From contig NZ_CP114058.1 of NCBI RefSeq assembly GCF_026967475.1, positions 2,666,001 through 2,730,000 of the forward strand: a DNA stretch of 64,000 bases. Reading direction: 5' to 3'. The notes beneath the pieces are model-generated. The model did no database searches. It saw only the letters and a list, made by a program, of their open reading frames with translations, and had not been told where the DNA came from. This DNA comes from Rouxiella chamberiensis. Lineage in GTDB: Bacteria; Pseudomonadota; Gammaproteobacteria; Enterobacterales; Enterobacteriaceae. Positions 1-10,287 of the stretch are shown here, one piece after another; position 1 is the first letter of the stretch, and every line of letters starts with the position of its first letter. A program made the translations under genes and the position numbers.

Positions 1-57
1 ATCCTCACCGTGCTCTGTGCCGCCGCTGCGATGATATTGAGTCGCCGCAAACGGTAA
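1..57 (+). CDS. lnt: Apolipoprotein N-acyltransferase, C-terminal end (partial)
   Basis: Only the last 18 codons are inside the window. They encode a hydrophobic stretch followed by a basic tail (SRRKR) and a TAA stop at 55-57, which fits the end of a membrane protein. Identification as Lnt, the inner-membrane enzyme that N-acylates lipoproteins, rests mainly on position: in E. coli lnt lies immediately upstream of gltI on the same strand. The residues themselves are too few to prove it. Confidence 0.5.
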   Translation: MLTVLCAAAAMILSRRKR

Positions 58-64
58 TTCTCCG

Positions 65-98
65 GCAGGCAGTAGCACCCTGTGTCACTGCCTGCTTT
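65..98 (+). terminator. Hairpin downstream of lnt
   Basis: Inverted repeat GCAGGCAGT (65-73) and ACTGCCTGC (87-95) with a 13-base loop, followed by TTTC. It sits 8 bases after the stop codon, where an intrinsic terminator is expected, although the T tract is short. Confidence 0.5.
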
Positions 99-560
99 CA
101 GTGCAACCCGCCTATTCCCCCGCCTTTTCGACGCTGCCCGTGCGCCACATGCCCGCTCGTTTCCCGCTTTGATTCCTCTGCCTTACCCTCACGCGCCGAA
201 CATAAATAGCGCTTATCGGTTCAGATGGCATGCATCTTGCTACATCTTGTTGAAAGATATCTTGTTTATAAATGTATTTTCGATAGTTGCATCGTTTTGA
301 CACATTTTGAGTACTAAGTGGTCACCCTTTAGGTGCAAGCCACGCCATTTGCTTTAATTTGGTGCGCGCTCAGTCTCAAAAAAGAAACATAATGATTTCA
401 CATTGTTCACATTACGCTATCTTCTCCAACGAAGGTCGCAACATACAATGTTCATTGAAGTGTGTTCATACGCAGTGCCGCGAGCTGATACAAGATTATT
501 AACCGCCGGATTCATCTTTGATCCTTTACGAAGGATCCTCACAAGCAAAGGAGTTGGACC
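99..560. other. Intergenic region upstream of gltI
   Basis: About 460 bases without a credible gene; the short open frames here have no ribosome binding site or recognisable product. The AT-rich part (240-540) presumably holds the gltI promoter. A good ribosome binding site, AAAGGAG, lies at 547-553. I found no convincing sigma-70 or sigma-54 pair. Confidence 0.5.
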
Positions 561-1456
561 ATGCAATTGCGCAAACTGGTGTTGTCGGTACTGTTGGCAA
601 GTGTTGCCGCAAGTAGCCTTGCTCATGCCGAAGAACTGACGGGTACGCTGAAAAAATCAAAGACAATGGCGTGATCGTGGTCGGCCACCGTGAATCCTCC
701 GTACCATTCTCTTATTACAACAATGAACAGAAGCCCGTGGGTTACTCACAGGACTTCTCCAACGCCATTGTCGATGCCATCAAGAAAAAGCTGAACGCCC
801 CTGATTTGCAGGTAAAAATGCTGCCAATCACCTCTCAGAACCGTATTCCGCTGCTGCAAAACGGCACCTATGATTTTGAGTGCGGCTCCACCACCAATAA
901 CGTCGAACGTCAGCAGCAGGCGGCCTTCTCCGACACAATCTTCGTGATTGGCACCCGTTTGCTGGTCAAGAAAGGCTCGCCGATTAAAGATTTTGCCGAT
1001 CTCAAAGGCAAGACCGTGGTGGTGACCTCGGGCACCACGTCCGAAGTCCTGCTGCACAAGCTGAACGACGAGAAGAAGCTGGAGATGAAAATCATCAGCA
1101 CCAAAGATCACGGCGACTCCTTCCGTACGCTGGAAACCGGTCGTGCTGCGGCCTTTATGATGGATGATGCCCTGCTGGCCGGTGAACGCGCCAAAGCCAA
1201 AAAGCCTGACGACTGGGTGATTCTGGGTACTCCGCAGTCCAAGGAAGCTTATGGCTGCATGCTGCGTAAAGACGACGCCGACTTCAAGAAACTGGTCGAT
1301 GACACCGTCGCGCAGGCCGAGACTTCGGGTCAGGCCACCAAGTGGTTTGAAACCTGGTTCAAAAAGCCTATCCCGCCAAAAAATCTGAACATGAACTTTG
1401 AACTGTCCGACGACATGAAAGCACTGTTCAAAGCGCCTAACGATAAGGCGCTGTAA
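561..1456 (+). CDS. gltI: Glutamate/aspartate ABC transporter periplasmic binding protein (frameshifted)
   Basis: Binding protein of the GltIJKL importer for glutamate and aspartate. The start at 561 follows AAAGGAG and encodes a classic signal peptide (MQLRKLVLSVLLASVAASS then LAHA, cleavage after about residue 23). The frame then breaks: six A at 651-656 should be seven, since adding one A restores LKKIKDNGVIVVGHRE, the conserved entry into the mature domain. The remainder is intact to TAA at 1454-1456 and follows E. coli GltI closely (SQNRIPLLQNG, FECGSTTNN, FMMDDALLAGERAKAKKPD). Restored length is about 298 residues, near the family norm of 302. It is followed by gltJKL on the same strand. 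The break is most likely a sequencing error in a homopolymer. Confidence 0.92.
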
Positions 1457-1728
1457 GGTAACAACAATATCCTGAAGCACAGCGCTCAAGCCGCTACGGC
1501 GTCAAATGCAACGGTGAATACCCAGGCAGTTGGCGGTGTAGCAAGGCGGCAAGCGAGCGAATTCCGATGAGCTGACACCGGTCAGTGATTCGGGTGAGCA
1601 AACGCCGCCAACGCCGCTACGGCGTCAAATGTGCAGGGTATTTTGTGATGAAGTCCTGACAGGGCTGCAGGAACTGCGAAAGCAGATTGAATGCGGGGTG
1701 GTCGTTCCCCACCCCGCCATTCTTTATA
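1457..1728 (+). ncRNA. gltI-gltJ intercistronic region; possible SroC-like RNA position
   Basis: This 330-base gap ends in a strong hairpin: GCGGGGTGG (1693-1701) pairs with CCACCCCGC (1709-1717), followed by CATTCTTTATA. In E. coli and Salmonella the equivalent gap yields the small RNA SroC, processed from the gltIJKL transcript and ending at an intercistronic terminator. Here the position and the hairpin agree, but I cannot recognise SroC sequence and most of the gap is a dispersed repeat. Treat this as a positional suggestion only. Confidence 0.25.
1491..1640. repeat. Dispersed intergenic repeat, copy 1
   Basis: The segment is bounded by a direct repeat, ccgctacggcgtcaaatg, at 1491-1508 and 1614-1631. 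Its core (GCGAGCGAATTCC, then GAGCT, then GATTCGGGTGAGC and CAACGCCGCT) resembles the copy at 48791-48905. It resembles the palindromic intergenic repeats common between genes in Serratia, Rahnella and Yersinia. It lies inside the gltIJKL transcription unit and has no coding potential. Confidence 0.6.
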
Positions 1729-1786
1729 GCGCCACAGGCTCCGCCGTGTTCGTCATCACTCATAAAGTCATCCAAGAGGTTTTTCT

Positions 1787-2527
1787 ATGTCTTCAGGCTG
1801 GAATTGGGGCATTTTTCTCGAGCAGGCTCCCTTTGGTAACACGACTTACCTGGGCTGGATCTGGTCGGGTTTCCAGGTTACCGTCGCGCTGTCGCTTTGT
1901 GCCTGGGTTATCGCGTTTTTCATCGGCTCGATTTTCGGTATTTTGCGCACCGTTCCCAATCGTTTCCTTTCCGCGCTCGGCACCTGTTACGTGGAGTTGT
2001 TCCGTAACGTTCCGCTGATCGTGCAATTCTTTATCTGGTATCTGGTGGTGCCTGAACTGCTGCCCGAAAATATCGGCATGTGGTTCAAGCAGGAACTGGA
2101 TCCCAACGTGCAGTTCTTTGTTTCATCCATGGTCTGTCTTGGCCTGTTTACCGCCGCCCGTGTGTGCGAGCAGGTTCGCGCCGCGATCCAGTCGCTGCCA
2201 CGCGGCCAGCAGGCGGCAGGTTTGGCGATGGGACTGACGCTGCCCCAGACCTATCGCTACGTGCTGCTGCCAAACGCCTATCGCGTGATTGTGCCGCCGC
2301 TGACGTCGGAAATGCTTAACCTGGTCAAGAACTCGGCCATCGCGTCGACCATCGGTCTGGTGGATATGGCCGCGCAGGCCGGCAAGTTGCTGGATTACTC
2401 GGCGCATGCCTACGAGTCTTTTGCCGCCATTACGCTGGCCTATGTCCTCATCAACGCGGTCATTATGCTGATCATGCAGCAGGTCGAACGCAAGATCCGC
2501 CTGCCGGGCAATATGGGGAGTAAATAA
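1787..2527 (+). CDS. gltJ: Glutamate/aspartate ABC transporter permease GltJ
   Basis: Inner-membrane permease of the glutamate/aspartate importer, 246 residues, same length as E. coli GltJ. It has the HisMQ-family layout: an N-terminal segment (SGWNWGIFLEQAPFGN), several membrane helices, and the EAA loop that docks on the ATPase (CEQVRAAIQSLPRGQQAAG, about residues 125-143). The ATG at 1787 is preceded by AAGAGG. It is three bases from gltK, so the two permease subunits are co-translated and form a heterodimer. Confidence 0.96.
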   Translation: MSSGWNWGIFLEQAPFGNTTYLGWIWSGFQVTVALSLCAWVIAFFIGSIFGILRTVPNRFLSALGTCYVELFRNVPLIVQFFIWYLVVPELLPENIGMWFKQELDPNVQFFVSSMVCLGLFTAARVCEQVRAAIQSLPRGQQAAGLAMGLTLPQTYRYVLLPNAYRVIVPPLTSEMLNLVKNSAIASTIGLVDMAAQAGKLLDYSAHAYESFAAITLAYVLINAVIMLIMQQVERKIRLPGNMGSK

Positions 2528-2530
2528 TCT

Positions 2531-3208
2531 ATGTACGAATTTGACTGGAGCTCAATCGCTCCCAGCCTGCCCTATCTGCTCAACGGCATGGTGATTACCC
2601 TGCAAATAACCGGAATTGCGATTGTCTTCGGTATTCTGTGGGGCACGCTGCTGGCGGTCATGCGCCTGTCGTCGTTCAAGCCTGTTAGCTGGTTTGCCCG
2701 CGCCTACGTCAACCTGTTTCGCGCCGTACCGCTCGTCATGGTCTTGCTGTGGTTCTATCTGGTGGTGCCGACTTTCCTGCAAAAAGTGCTGGGTCTGTCA
2801 CCGAAAACCGATATTCGCCTGATTTCGGCCATGGTGGCCTTTGCCCTGTTCGAAGCCGCCTATTATTCAGAAATCATTCGTGCCGGTATTCAGAGTATTG
2901 CACGTGGACAGGCTTCCGCCGCGCTGGCGCTCGGCATGACGCACTGGCAGTCGATGCAGCTTATCATCCTGCCGCAGGCCTTCCGCGCCATGGTGCCGCT
3001 GCTGCTGACACAGGCCATCGTCCTGTTCCAGGATACCTCGCTGGTTTATGTGCTGAGTCTGGCGGACTTCTTCCGTACCGCGACCAACATTGGCGAGCGT
3101 GACGGAACCCAGGTCGAGATGATCCTGTTTGCCGGTGTCGTTTATTTTGTTATCAGTCTCTCTGCCTCGCTGCTGGTGAGCTATTTGAAGAAAAGGTCTC
3201 ATTCATGA
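2531..3208 (+). CDS. gltK: Glutamate/aspartate ABC transporter permease GltK
   Basis: Second membrane subunit of the importer, 225 residues. It shows the HisMQ-family start ([20 protein letters not shown]), five hydrophobic segments, and an EAA loop ([20 protein letters not shown]) for contact with GltL. It starts three bases after gltJ and its stop overlaps the gltL start by four bases (ATGA), typical of translational coupling. No defect is visible. Confidence 0.96.
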   Translation: MYEFDWSSIAPSLPYLLNGMVITLQITGIAIVFGILWGTLLAVMRLSSFKPVSWFARAYVNLFRAVPLVMVLLWFYLVVPTFLQKVLGLSPKTDIRLISAMVAFALFEAAYYSEIIRAGIQSIARGQASAALALGMTHWQSMQLIILPQAFRAMVPLLLTQAIVLFQDTSLVYVLSLADFFRTATNIGERDGTQVEMILFAGVVYFVISLSASLLVSYLKKRSHS

Positions 3209-3930
3209 TTTCACTGAAAAATGTCTCAAAATGGTATGGTCACTTCCAGGTATTGACGGAATGCAGCACCGAGGTCAAGAAAGGTGAAGTTGTCGTGGTG
3301 TGTGGACCTTCGGGTTCCGGAAAGTCGACGTTGATTAAAACGGTCAACGGATTGGAGCCGATTCAGAAAGGCGAAATTCTGGTAAACGGCACGCCGGTCA
3401 ACGATAAAAAGACCAATCTGGCGCAGTTGCGGGCCAAAGTCGGCATGGTCTTCCAGCATTTTGAACTGTTTCCGCACCTGTCGATTGTCGAGAACCTGAC
3501 GCTGGCGCAGGTCAAGGTATTGAAGCGCGACAAGGCGGCGGCAAAAGAGAAAGGGCTGAAACTGCTGGAACGTGTCGGGCTGTCGGCGCATGCCCACAAA
3601 TTCCCGGGGCAGCTTTCGGGCGGACAGCAGCAGCGTGTAGCGATTGCCCGCGCGCTGTGTATGGATCCTATCGCCATGCTGTTTGACGAACCAACCTCGG
3701 CGCTGGACCCAGAGATGATAAACGAAGTGCTGGACGTCATGGTGGAACTGGCTAACGAGGGCATGACCATGATGGTGGTCACGCACGAGATGGGCTTTGC
3801 GCGCAAAGTGGCGAACCGCGTTATCTTTATGGATGAGGGGAAAATTGTCGAAGACCGCAATAAAGACGATTTCTTCAATAATCCCGAGTCGGATCGCGCC
3901 CGCGACTTCCTGGCGAAAATCCTCCATTAA
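3205..3930 (+). CDS. gltL: Glutamate/aspartate ABC transporter ATP-binding protein GltL
   Basis: Cytoplasmic ATPase of the importer, 241 residues. The motifs are in order: Walker A GPSGSGKS (residues 34-41), Q-loop [12 protein letters not shown] signature LSGGQQQR (137-144), Walker [12 protein letters not shown] (158-168) and the switch histidine in VTHEMGF. It overlaps gltK by four bases and closes the operon, with a GC-rich hairpin 37 bases downstream. Confidence 0.96.
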   Translation: MISLKNVSKWYGHFQVLTECSTEVKKGEVVVVCGPSGSGKSTLIKTVNGLEPIQKGEILVNGTPVNDKKTNLAQLRAKVGMVFQHFELFPHLSIVENLTLAQVKVLKRDKAAAKEKGLKLLERVGLSAHAHKFPGQLSGGQQQRVAIARALCMDPIAMLFDEPTSALDPEMINEVLDVMVELANEGMTMMVVTHEMGFARKVANRVIFMDEGKIVEDRNKDDFFNNPESDRARDFLAKILH

Positions 3931-3967
3931 CGTCTGACTCAAAACACTCCCGGCTATCCAACGACAC

Positions 3968-3990
3968 GGGGCCGCTTTTTCGGCGGCCCC
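3968..3990 (+). terminator. Hairpin downstream of gltL
   Basis: Perfect inverted repeat GGGGCCGC / GCGGCCCC around a TTTTTCG loop. There is no T tract after it on either strand, so it is either a weak terminator or a 3' RNA-stabilising stem between the convergent gltL and ybeL. Confidence 0.5.
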
Positions 3991-4048
3991 GCAACAGGAA
4001 AAGTACGAGAGCGAATCGCGCAGCCGTCGCCTCGTCAACGCTGGTGCA

Positions 4049-4597
4049 TCAAGGCTTGAAAGGCCTGCGGGAGAATTCGTCATGCCCGCATTCAGGGCAT
4101 TTGGTCAGCACCTCGGGTGTGTAAACGGCCAGATGGAAGTGGCACTTTTCGCAGACTAAATCCCCCAACCCGACCACCTCCCCGCTGTGGTAAATGCCGT
4201 GGTGATTGACATCCTTGAACACCTCTTTCCACTCCAGCTGCGTTTTATCGGTGATATCCGCCAGTTCGCGCCACAGGCTTTCCTTGATGACGCGCATAAA
4301 GACGCTGTCCTCTTCGTCGTTTTCTTCGGTAACCGGCTGCACGGCAGGCTGTGCAGCCGCAGGTTGCGAAAAGGTTCGGCGCGCGGGCGCGTACTCGCCA
4401 TAGATGCGGGCGAATTCCTGTAAATCGCGACGCGCAGACCAGGTCAGGCGGTCAACCTCCACCGGCGAGAGCTTGCCTTCGTTTTGCAATGTCACCCGCG
4501 CATCACTGACCAGCAGGTCGATATCGCGTTCACCGCCGCGCAGACGCTCCGTCAATGACACCATCAACTGGCGATAGTCCTGTTCTACATCACTCAT
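4049..4597 (-). CDS. ybeL: Zinc-ribbon protein YbeL (DUF1451 family)
   Basis: A 182-residue soluble protein of the YbeL family. Its C terminus carries a zinc ribbon made of CEKC (residues 149-152) and CPEC (167-170), ending in the conserved FSRRPFKP. The N-terminal part (DYRQLMVSLTERLRGGERDI) matches E. coli YbeL in style; a low-complexity A/P/Q linker sits near residue 80. The function is unknown. It is divergent from leuS, as in E. coli, and ends head-on with gltL. Confidence 0.9.
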   Translation of the reverse strand: MSDVEQDYRQLMVSLTERLRGGERDIDLLVSDARVTLQNEGKLSPVEVDRLTWSARRDLQEFARIYGEYAPARRTFSQPAAAQPAVQPVTEENDEEDSVFMRVIKESLWRELADITDKTQLEWKEVFKDVNHHGIYHSGEVVGLGDLVCEKCHFHLAVYTPEVLTKCPECGHDEFSRRPFKP

Positions 4598-4947
4598 AGC
4601 TTCTCCTTAATGTGCGGCTTAACGCATCAAACAGCGCGTTTATGTGTCATCTACTCCTGTTATTTTAGTCACGATTCTCTGAATGAGCTGGCCGCAGCGC
4701 GCAGTTTCCGCTTTGTCCTAAAAATAAACCTCGGCAGATCAGTAGAAAAAGCCGCCGGTGCCAAGCTTGGTGTTGTTGCGCTGGGCGCTTATCAGCTATG
4801 CTATGCGGATCTGTTTGAAACTTTTGTTATTAACATATTTGATTAACGAAATAGGGCTACGGATGTAGCTGTTTTTAACTAACATCAACCCGAAGTCTCT
4901 GAAGCCGCGGTTTCAGGCACTGAAGGTATTAGGGATCGTCGGCCGCC
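4598..4947. promoter_or_regulatory. ybeL-leuS divergent intergenic region with candidate leuS promoter
   Basis: This 350-base gap must hold the promoters of both genes. A plausible sigma-70 pair for leuS is TTGTTG (4773-4778) and TATGCT (4797-4802), 18 bases apart, leaving a leader of about 140 bases. I see no T-box or leader-peptide attenuator, and no small gene. Confidence 0.35.
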
Positions 4948-7515
4948 ATGCAAGAGCAATACCGTCCAGAAGAAATAGAGTCACAGGTTCAACTTCACTG
5001 GCAAGAGAAGGAAACCTTTAAAGTCACCGAACAACCTGGAAAAGAGAAGTACTACTGCCTCTCCATGTTGCCTTATCCGTCGGGCCGCCTGCATATGGGC
5101 CACGTGCGTAACTACACCATCGGTGACGTGATTTCCCGCTACCAGCGCATGCTCGGTAAAAACGTGCTTCAGCCGATTGGCTGGGACGCCTTTGGTCTGC
5201 CTGCCGAAGGAGCCGCCGTTAAAAACAACACCGCACCGGCGCCGTGGACCTACGAAAACATCGAATACATGAAGAACCAGCTTAAACTGCTGGGCTTTGG
5301 CTATGACTGGAGCCGCGAACTGGCGACCTGTCAGCCGGAATATTACCGCTGGGAGCAGTGGTTCTTCACCAAGCTGTACGAAAAGGGTCTGGTCTACAAG
5401 AAGACCTCTGCGGTCAACTGGTGTCCGCACGACCTGACCGTTCTGGCTAACGAACAGGTTATCGACGGCTGCTGCTGGCGCTGCGATACCAAGGTTGAGC
5501 GCAAAGAGATCCCGCAGTGGTTCATCAAAATCACCGCCTATGCCGATCAACTGCTGAATGACCTGGATACGCTGGAAAGCTGGCCTGAGCAGGTCAAGAC
5601 CATGCAGCGTAACTGGATTGGCCGTTCCGAAGGCGTCGAGATAACCTTCGATGTCGAAAAGAGCGAAGAGAAGCTGACCGTTTACACCACGCGTCCTGAC
5701 ACCTTTATGGGTGCAACCTACGCGGCGGTGGCGGCGGGCCACCCTCTGTCACTGCAGGCAGCCGCTTCACAGCCTGCGCTGGCCGATTTCATCGACGAAT
5801 GCCGCAACACCAAGGTCGCCGAAGCAGAAATGGCGACCATGGAGAAAAAAGGCATGCCGACCGGCCTGTTCGCCGTGCATCCACTGACCGGCAAGCAGAT
5901 CCCGATTTGGGTCGCCAACTTCGTCTTGATGGAATACGGCACGGGCGCCGTGATGGCCGTTCCGGGGCACGACGCGCGCGACTGGGAATTCGCCACCAAA
6001 TACGACCTGCCTATCGAAGCCGTTATCCTGAATGCCGCCGGCAGCGTGCCTGACGTCAAGGCGGAAGTCATGACCGAAAAAGGCGTGCTGTGCAATTCCG
6101 GCGAGTTCGACGGTCTGGATCACGAGCAGGGCTTCAACGCCATCGCCGACAAGCTGGTCAGCATGGGCGTAGGCGAGCGCAAGGTGAACTACCGTCTGCG
6201 CGACTGGGGTGTATCACGCCAGCGTTACTGGGGTGCGCCAATTCCGATGATTACGCTGGAAGACGGTACCGTCATCCCGACGCCTGAAGATCAACTGCCG
6301 GTGATTCTGCCGGAAGACGTGGTCATGGACGGCATCACAAGCCCTATCAAGGCCGATCCCGAGTGGGCCAAAACCACCGTTAACGGCGTGCCGGGTCTGC
6401 GTGAAACCGACACCTTCGACACCTTCATGGAATCATCGTGGTACTACGCGCGCTACACCTGCCCGGACTACGACAAAGGCATGCTGGATCCGGCTGCGGC
6501 CAACTACTGGCTGCCGGTTGACCAGTATGTCGGTGGTATCGAACACGCCATCATGCACCTGATGTACTTCCGCTTCTTCCACAAGCTGATGCGCGATGCG
6601 GGTCTGGTGACCTCCGACGAGCCGGCCAAACGCCTGCTGTGTCAGGGCATGGTGCTGGCCGATGCCTTCTACTACCTCAACGAAGGTGGCGCACGTGTCT
6701 GGGTTTCGCCTATCGATGCTACCCTGGAGCGCGACGAAAAAGGCCGTATCGTGAAAGCGACCGACCCTGAAGGGCGCGAGCTGGTGTACGCGGGCATGAG
6801 CAAGATGTCCAAGTCCAAGAACAACGGTATCGACCCGCAGGTCATGGTTCAGAAATACGGTGCCGACACCGTGCGTCTGTTCATGATGTTTGCTTCACCG
6901 GCCGAAATGACGCTGGAATGGCAGGAATCGGGCGTTGAAGGGGCGAACCGCTTCCTGAAGCGTGTCTGGAAACTGGCCTTCGAGCACACCGCCAAAGGCG
7001 CGACCTCTGCGCTGGACGTGGCTGCGCTGACCGCCGAGCAGAAAGACCTGCGCCGTGATCTGCACAAGACCATCGCCAAAGTGACCGATGATGTGGGTCG
7101 TCGTCAGACCTTCAACACGGCCATTGCCGCGATTATGGAACTGATGAACAAACTGGGCCGTGCTCCACAGGAAACCACCCAGGATCGCGCGCTTATCCAG
7201 GAAGCCCTGCTGGCCGTGGTACGCATGCTTTATCCATTCACTCCGCACGTCTGCTTCACTCTGTGGCAGCAGCTGGGCGGCGAAGGCGATGTGGATACCG
7301 CACCTTGGCCGGTTGCCGACGAAAAAGCGATGGTTGAAGACTCCAAGCTGGTCGTGGTGCAGGTGAATGGCAAGGTCCGTGCCAAAATCACCGTCGCGGC
7401 TGACGCAACGGAAGAACAGGTTCGCGAATTGGCGGCACAGGAATATCTGGTCGCAAAATATCTGGATGGGGTCACCGGTTCGCAAGGTAATCTACGTGCC
7501 AGGCAAGCTGCTTAA
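4948..7515 (+). CDS. leuS: Leucyl-tRNA synthetase
   Basis: Class I aminoacyl-tRNA synthetase that charges tRNA-Leu, 855 residues (E. coli 860). The HIGH motif is HMGH (residues 49-52) and the KMSKS motif is at 619-623. The CP1 editing domain lies between, with the conserved [12 protein letters not shown] and [10 protein letters not shown] segments. The zinc-binding insertion (CPHD, CCWRCD near residue 155-175) is present. It heads a cluster with lptE and holA. The ATG at 4948 follows a weak AGGGATCG site. Confidence 0.98.
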   Translation: MQEQYRPEEIESQVQLHWQEKETFKVTEQPGKEKYYCLSMLPYPSGRLHMGHVRNYTIGDVISRYQRMLGKNVLQPIGWDAFGLPAEGAAVKNNTAPAPWTYENIEYMKNQLKLLGFGYDWSRELATCQPEYYRWEQWFFTKLYEKGLVYKKTSAVNWCPHDLTVLANEQVIDGCCWRCDTKVERKEIPQWFIKITAYADQLLNDLDTLESWPEQVKTMQRNWIGRSEGVEITFDVEKSEEKLTVYTTRPDTFMGATYAAVAAGHPLSLQAAASQPALADFIDECRNTKVAEAEMATMEKKGMPTGLFAVHPLTGKQIPIWVANFVLMEYGTGAVMAVPGHDARDWEFATKYDLPIEAVILNAAGSVPDVKAEVMTEKGVLCNSGEFDGLDHEQGFNAIADKLVSMGVGERKVNYRLRDWGVSRQRYWGAPIPMITLEDGTVIPTPEDQLPVILPEDVVMDGITSPIKADPEWAKTTVNGVPGLRETDTFDTFMESSWYYARYTCPDYDKGMLDPAAANYWLPVDQYVGGIEHAIMHLMYFRFFHKLMRDAGLVTSDEPAKRLLCQGMVLADAFYYLNEGGARVWVSPIDATLERDEKGRIVKATDPEGRELVYAGMSKMSKSKNNGIDPQVMVQKYGADTVRLFMMFASPAEMTLEWQESGVEGANRFLKRVWKLAFEHTAKGATSALDVAALTAEQKDLRRDLHKTIAKVTDDVGRRQTFNTAIAAIMELMNKLGRAPQETTQDRALIQEALLAVVRMLYPFTPHVCFTLWQQLGGEGDVDTAPWPVADEKAMVEDSKLVVVQVNGKVRAKITVAADATEEQVRELAAQEYLVAKYLDGVTGSQGNLRARQAA

Positions 7516-7547
7516 CCTGGTTGTGGGTTAAATCAAGGAGGCTTTTT

Positions 7548-8168
7548 TTGCGAGAAAAACTTTTGGAACGAAAAAACTCGGTGCCACAGCGTATTTTGAT
7601 GCTGTTGTTAGGCGCTCTGGTGCTTATTACGTCGGGCTGTGGTTTCCACCTTCGCGGCACGACCAACGTGCCGGAAGAGCTGAAGACCATTACGCTCAAC
7701 AGTTATGACCCTTACGGTCCGCTCACGCGCGAGATCCGTAACCAGTTGAAACTGAGTGACGTGAAGGTAGTACCAGCTACCGCAACCAACAAGAAAAGCC
7801 TGCCTGAGCTGCGCATAGTCAACTCGACGCAGGGTGAAGCGACGGCCTCCATCTTCCAGGATGGTAAAACCGCCGAGTATCAGTTGGCGATGACCGTTCA
7901 GGCGCAGGTGATGATGCCGGGTAAAGATATTTATCCGATATCCGTTACCGTGTTCCGCTCCTTCTTCGATAACCCGCTCGCGGCGTTGGCCAAAGACGCC
8001 GAGCAGGAGATAATCCAGAAAGAGATGCGCGAACAGGCCGCTCAGCAATTGATTCGTAAACTTCTGGCGGTTCACGCCTCGGAGCTGACGAAGAAAGAGC
8101 AAGTGACCGGCACGCCTGAAATTATCAGCTCCGGAACCGCTCCTGCGGCCAGCCTTACTGATAAATGA
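7548..8168 (+). CDS. lptE: LPS-assembly lipoprotein LptE
   Basis: Outer-membrane lipoprotein that plugs the LptD translocon and delivers LPS to the cell surface. I chose the TTG at 7548 because it follows a strong AAGGAGG (7535-7541) at normal spacing; this gives 206 residues with the lipobox ITSGC at Cys31. A GTG at 7581 would give a more compact signal peptide but has no ribosome binding site. Family landmarks are [24 protein letters not shown] and [17 protein letters not shown]. It overlaps holA by four bases. Confidence 0.93.
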   Translation: MREKLLERKNSVPQRILMLLLGALVLITSGCGFHLRGTTNVPEELKTITLNSYDPYGPLTREIRNQLKLSDVKVVPATATNKKSLPELRIVNSTQGEATASIFQDGKTAEYQLAMTVQAQVMMPGKDIYPISVTVFRSFFDNPLAALAKDAEQEIIQKEMREQAAQQLIRKLLAVHASELTKKEQVTGTPEIISSGTAPAASLTDK

Positions 8169-9205
8169 TCCGTCTTTATCCTGAACAACTTGCCGCGCAG
8201 CTCCGAGAGGGGCTGCGCGCCTGTTATCTGCTATGTGGCAACGATCCCCTGCTGTTGCAGGAGAGCCAGGACGCCGTGCGTCAGGCCGCGAATGCCCACG
8301 ATTTCAACGAACACTTCAGCTTTATTCTTGATGCCCATACCGAATGGGACGCCATATTCAGCAGCTGTCAGGCGCTCAGCCTGTTTGCCACACGCCAGAC
8401 GCTGACCCTGCATTTTCCAGAAAACGGCCCCTCTGCGCCGATGGCCGAACAGCTTAAAACGCTGGTCAGCCTGCTGCATGACGATATTTTACTGATCCTG
8501 CGTGCCGGCAAACTGACCAAGGCGCAGGAAAATGGCGCCTGGTTCAAGGCCATCAGCGATCGCACCGTGTTTGTCTCCTGCCAGACGCCGGAACAGGCGC
8601 AGCTGCCGCGCTGGGTCGCCAAGCGCGCAAAAAGCCTTTCGCTGGAGCTCGATGACCCCGCCAATCAGTTGCTCTGCTATTGCTATGAAGGCAATCTGCT
8701 GGCGCTGGGGCAATCGCTCGAACGGCTTGCGCTGCTTTATCCCGACGGCAAACTCACCCTGCCCCGCGTGGAAGAAGCCGTAAACGATGCCGCGCACTTT
8801 ACGCCGTATCACTGGCTCGACGCGTTGCTGGCCGGCAAAGGCAAACGTGCGTGGCACATCCTGCGCCAGTTGCAGCAGGAAGACAGCGAACCGGTGATTT
8901 TACTGCGGACCTTGCAGCGCGAACTGCTGATGCTGCTCAATCTGCGCCGCAAGATGGACACCCAGCCGCTGCGCAACCTGTTCGACCAGTACAAGGTATG
9001 GCAGAACCGCCGTGCGCTGGTAACTCAGGCGTTGCAGCGTCTGTCTCTGCAACAGCTTAATCAAGCGGTCCAGATGCTGACGCAGATGGAAATTCGCCTG
9101 AAACAGGACTATGGTCAATCGGTCTGGCCGGAACTGGAAAGCCTCTCCATGCTGCTGTGTGGAAAGCCGCTGCCGCCGAGCTTTATCGATGCAGGAACGC
9201 TGTAA
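8165..9205 (+). CDS. holA: DNA polymerase III subunit delta
   Basis: Delta subunit of the clamp loader, which opens the sliding clamp ring; 346 residues (E. coli 343). The start [19 protein letters not shown] and the segments [19 protein letters not shown] and [17 protein letters not shown] match the family. The ATG overlaps the lptE stop (ATGA) and its TAA overlaps the nadD ATG, so lptE, holA and nadD appear translationally coupled. The N-terminal domain keeps the AAA+ fold of this subunit, which does not hydrolyse ATP. Confidence 0.95.
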   Translation: MIRLYPEQLAAQLREGLRACYLLCGNDPLLLQESQDAVRQAANAHDFNEHFSFILDAHTEWDAIFSSCQALSLFATRQTLTLHFPENGPSAPMAEQLKTLVSLLHDDILLILRAGKLTKAQENGAWFKAISDRTVFVSCQTPEQAQLPRWVAKRAKSLSLELDDPANQLLCYCYEGNLLALGQSLERLALLYPDGKLTLPRVEEAVNDAAHFTPYHWLDALLAGKGKRAWHILRQLQQEDSEPVILLRTLQRELLMLLNLRRKMDTQPLRNLFDQYKVWQNRRALVTQALQRLSLQQLNQAVQMLTQMEIRLKQDYGQSVWPELESLSMLLCGKPLPPSFIDAGTL

Positions 9206-9888
9206 TGACCTCGTCCACAAAAGATGAAAACACGTTGATGGCGCTGTTTGGCGGCACCTTTGATCCTGTCCATTTTGGTCATCTGCGCCCCGTCGAACAG
9301 CTTGCGCATGAGATAGACCTCGAGAAAGTCATTCTGCTGCCAAACAACGTGCCGCCGCACCGCCCCCAACCCGAGGCGACAGCGGCCCAGCGGCTGAAAA
9401 TGGCGCAGCTGGCAATCGAAGGTAACCCGTTGTTTTCAGTGGATTCCCGCGAGCTGCAACGGGATACGCCCTCCTATACCATCGAGACTCTTGAAACGTT
9501 ACGTAAAGAACGTGGCAATAGGCAGCCATTGGCGTTTATCATTGGTCAGGATTCATTACTGACGCTTTACAAATGGCACCGCTGGGAGGCATTGCTCGAC
9601 GTGTGTCATCTGGTGGTTCTGGGGCGACCGGGCTATGCCCGCGAGTTGACGACCCCCGAATTGCAGCGTTGGTATGAGGCGCACAAGCGGGAAGATGCCC
9701 GTCAGCTCAGGGAACACCCTCACGGCTTTATTTATCAGGCCAATACGCCGCTGCTGGACATCTCCGCCACCGAGATCCGCACGCGTCGTCACGAGGGCCG
9801 CGATTGCTCTGACTTACTTCCCTCCGCCGTTGAGCGCTATATCGACTCTCAGGGGCTCTACGTCGCGAATCCTTTATCTCGCGAATAG
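9205..9888 (+). CDS. nadD: Nicotinate-nucleotide adenylyltransferase
   Basis: Adenylates nicotinate mononucleotide to deamido-NAD, an essential step of NAD synthesis. The ATG at 9205 overlaps the holA stop by one base, giving 227 residues (E. coli 213, with a shorter N terminus). The nucleotidyltransferase motif [11 protein letters not shown] is at residues 16-26 and the ISATEIR signature at 186-192; [11 protein letters not shown] and [10 protein letters not shown] are also conserved. Confidence 0.96.
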   Translation: MTSSTKDENTLMALFGGTFDPVHFGHLRPVEQLAHEIDLEKVILLPNNVPPHRPQPEATAAQRLKMAQLAIEGNPLFSVDSRELQRDTPSYTIETLETLRKERGNRQPLAFIIGQDSLLTLYKWHRWEALLDVCHLVVLGRPGYARELTTPELQRWYEAHKREDARQLREHPHGFIYQANTPLLDISATEIRTRRHEGRDCSDLLPSAVERYIDSQGLYVANPLSRE

Positions 9889-9909
9889 ATCACGCGCGCA
9901 GACAACGCG

Positions 9910-9918
9910 TGTTATACT
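9910..9918 (+). promoter_or_regulatory. Extended -10 promoter before rsfS
   Basis: TGTTATACT fits the TGnTATAAT extended -10 element and lies 49 bases before the rsfS start. No clear -35 is seen, as is usual for this promoter class. It would allow rsfS-rlmH-mrdAB-rlpA to be expressed apart from leuS-nadD. Confidence 0.45.
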
Positions 9919-9966
9919 CCGCCGCTTAATTTTCGGTTCAGACAATACAATCCCCAGGGGGAATCT

Positions 9967-10284
9967 TTGCAAGGTAAAGCGCTCCAAGAATTCGTTATCG
10001 ACAAAGTCGATGACCTCAAGGCCCAGGACATCATTGCTATCGATGTTGCGGGTAAATCCAGTATCACTGACTGCATGGTAATCTGTACCGGTACGTCAAG
10101 CCGCCACGTGGTGTCCATTGCGGGTCACCTGGTGGAAGAAGCCAAAGCGGCAGGCCTCGACGCGCACGGCATCAAGGGCATCAACGAAGCTGACTGGGTC
10201 GTTGTCGACCTGGGTGAAGTGATCGTTCACGTCATGCAGGAAGAGAGCCGTCTGCTCTACGAACTCGAGAAGCTTTGGGGTTAA
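9967..10284 (+). CDS. rsfS: Ribosome silencing factor RsfS
   Basis: Binds ribosomal protein L14 and blocks subunit joining when nutrients run out. It has 105 residues, the same as E. coli, and is very similar ([51 protein letters not shown]). The start is a TTG at 9967 preceded by CAGGGGG; the family alignment puts the start exactly there and no ATG is available upstream. It is three bases from rlmH. Confidence 0.96.
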   Translation: MQGKALQEFVIDKVDDLKAQDIIAIDVAGKSSITDCMVICTGTSSRHVVSIAGHLVEEAKAAGLDAHGIKGINEADWVVVDLGEVIVHVMQEESRLLYELEKLWG

Positions 10285-10287
10285 TCT

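Noticed and set aside
338..352. Sigma-54-like site upstream of gltI (AGCCACG, four bases, TTGC)
   Set aside because: The -24 element lacks the required GG, so it is unlikely to work, although nitrogen control of this operon would be plausible.
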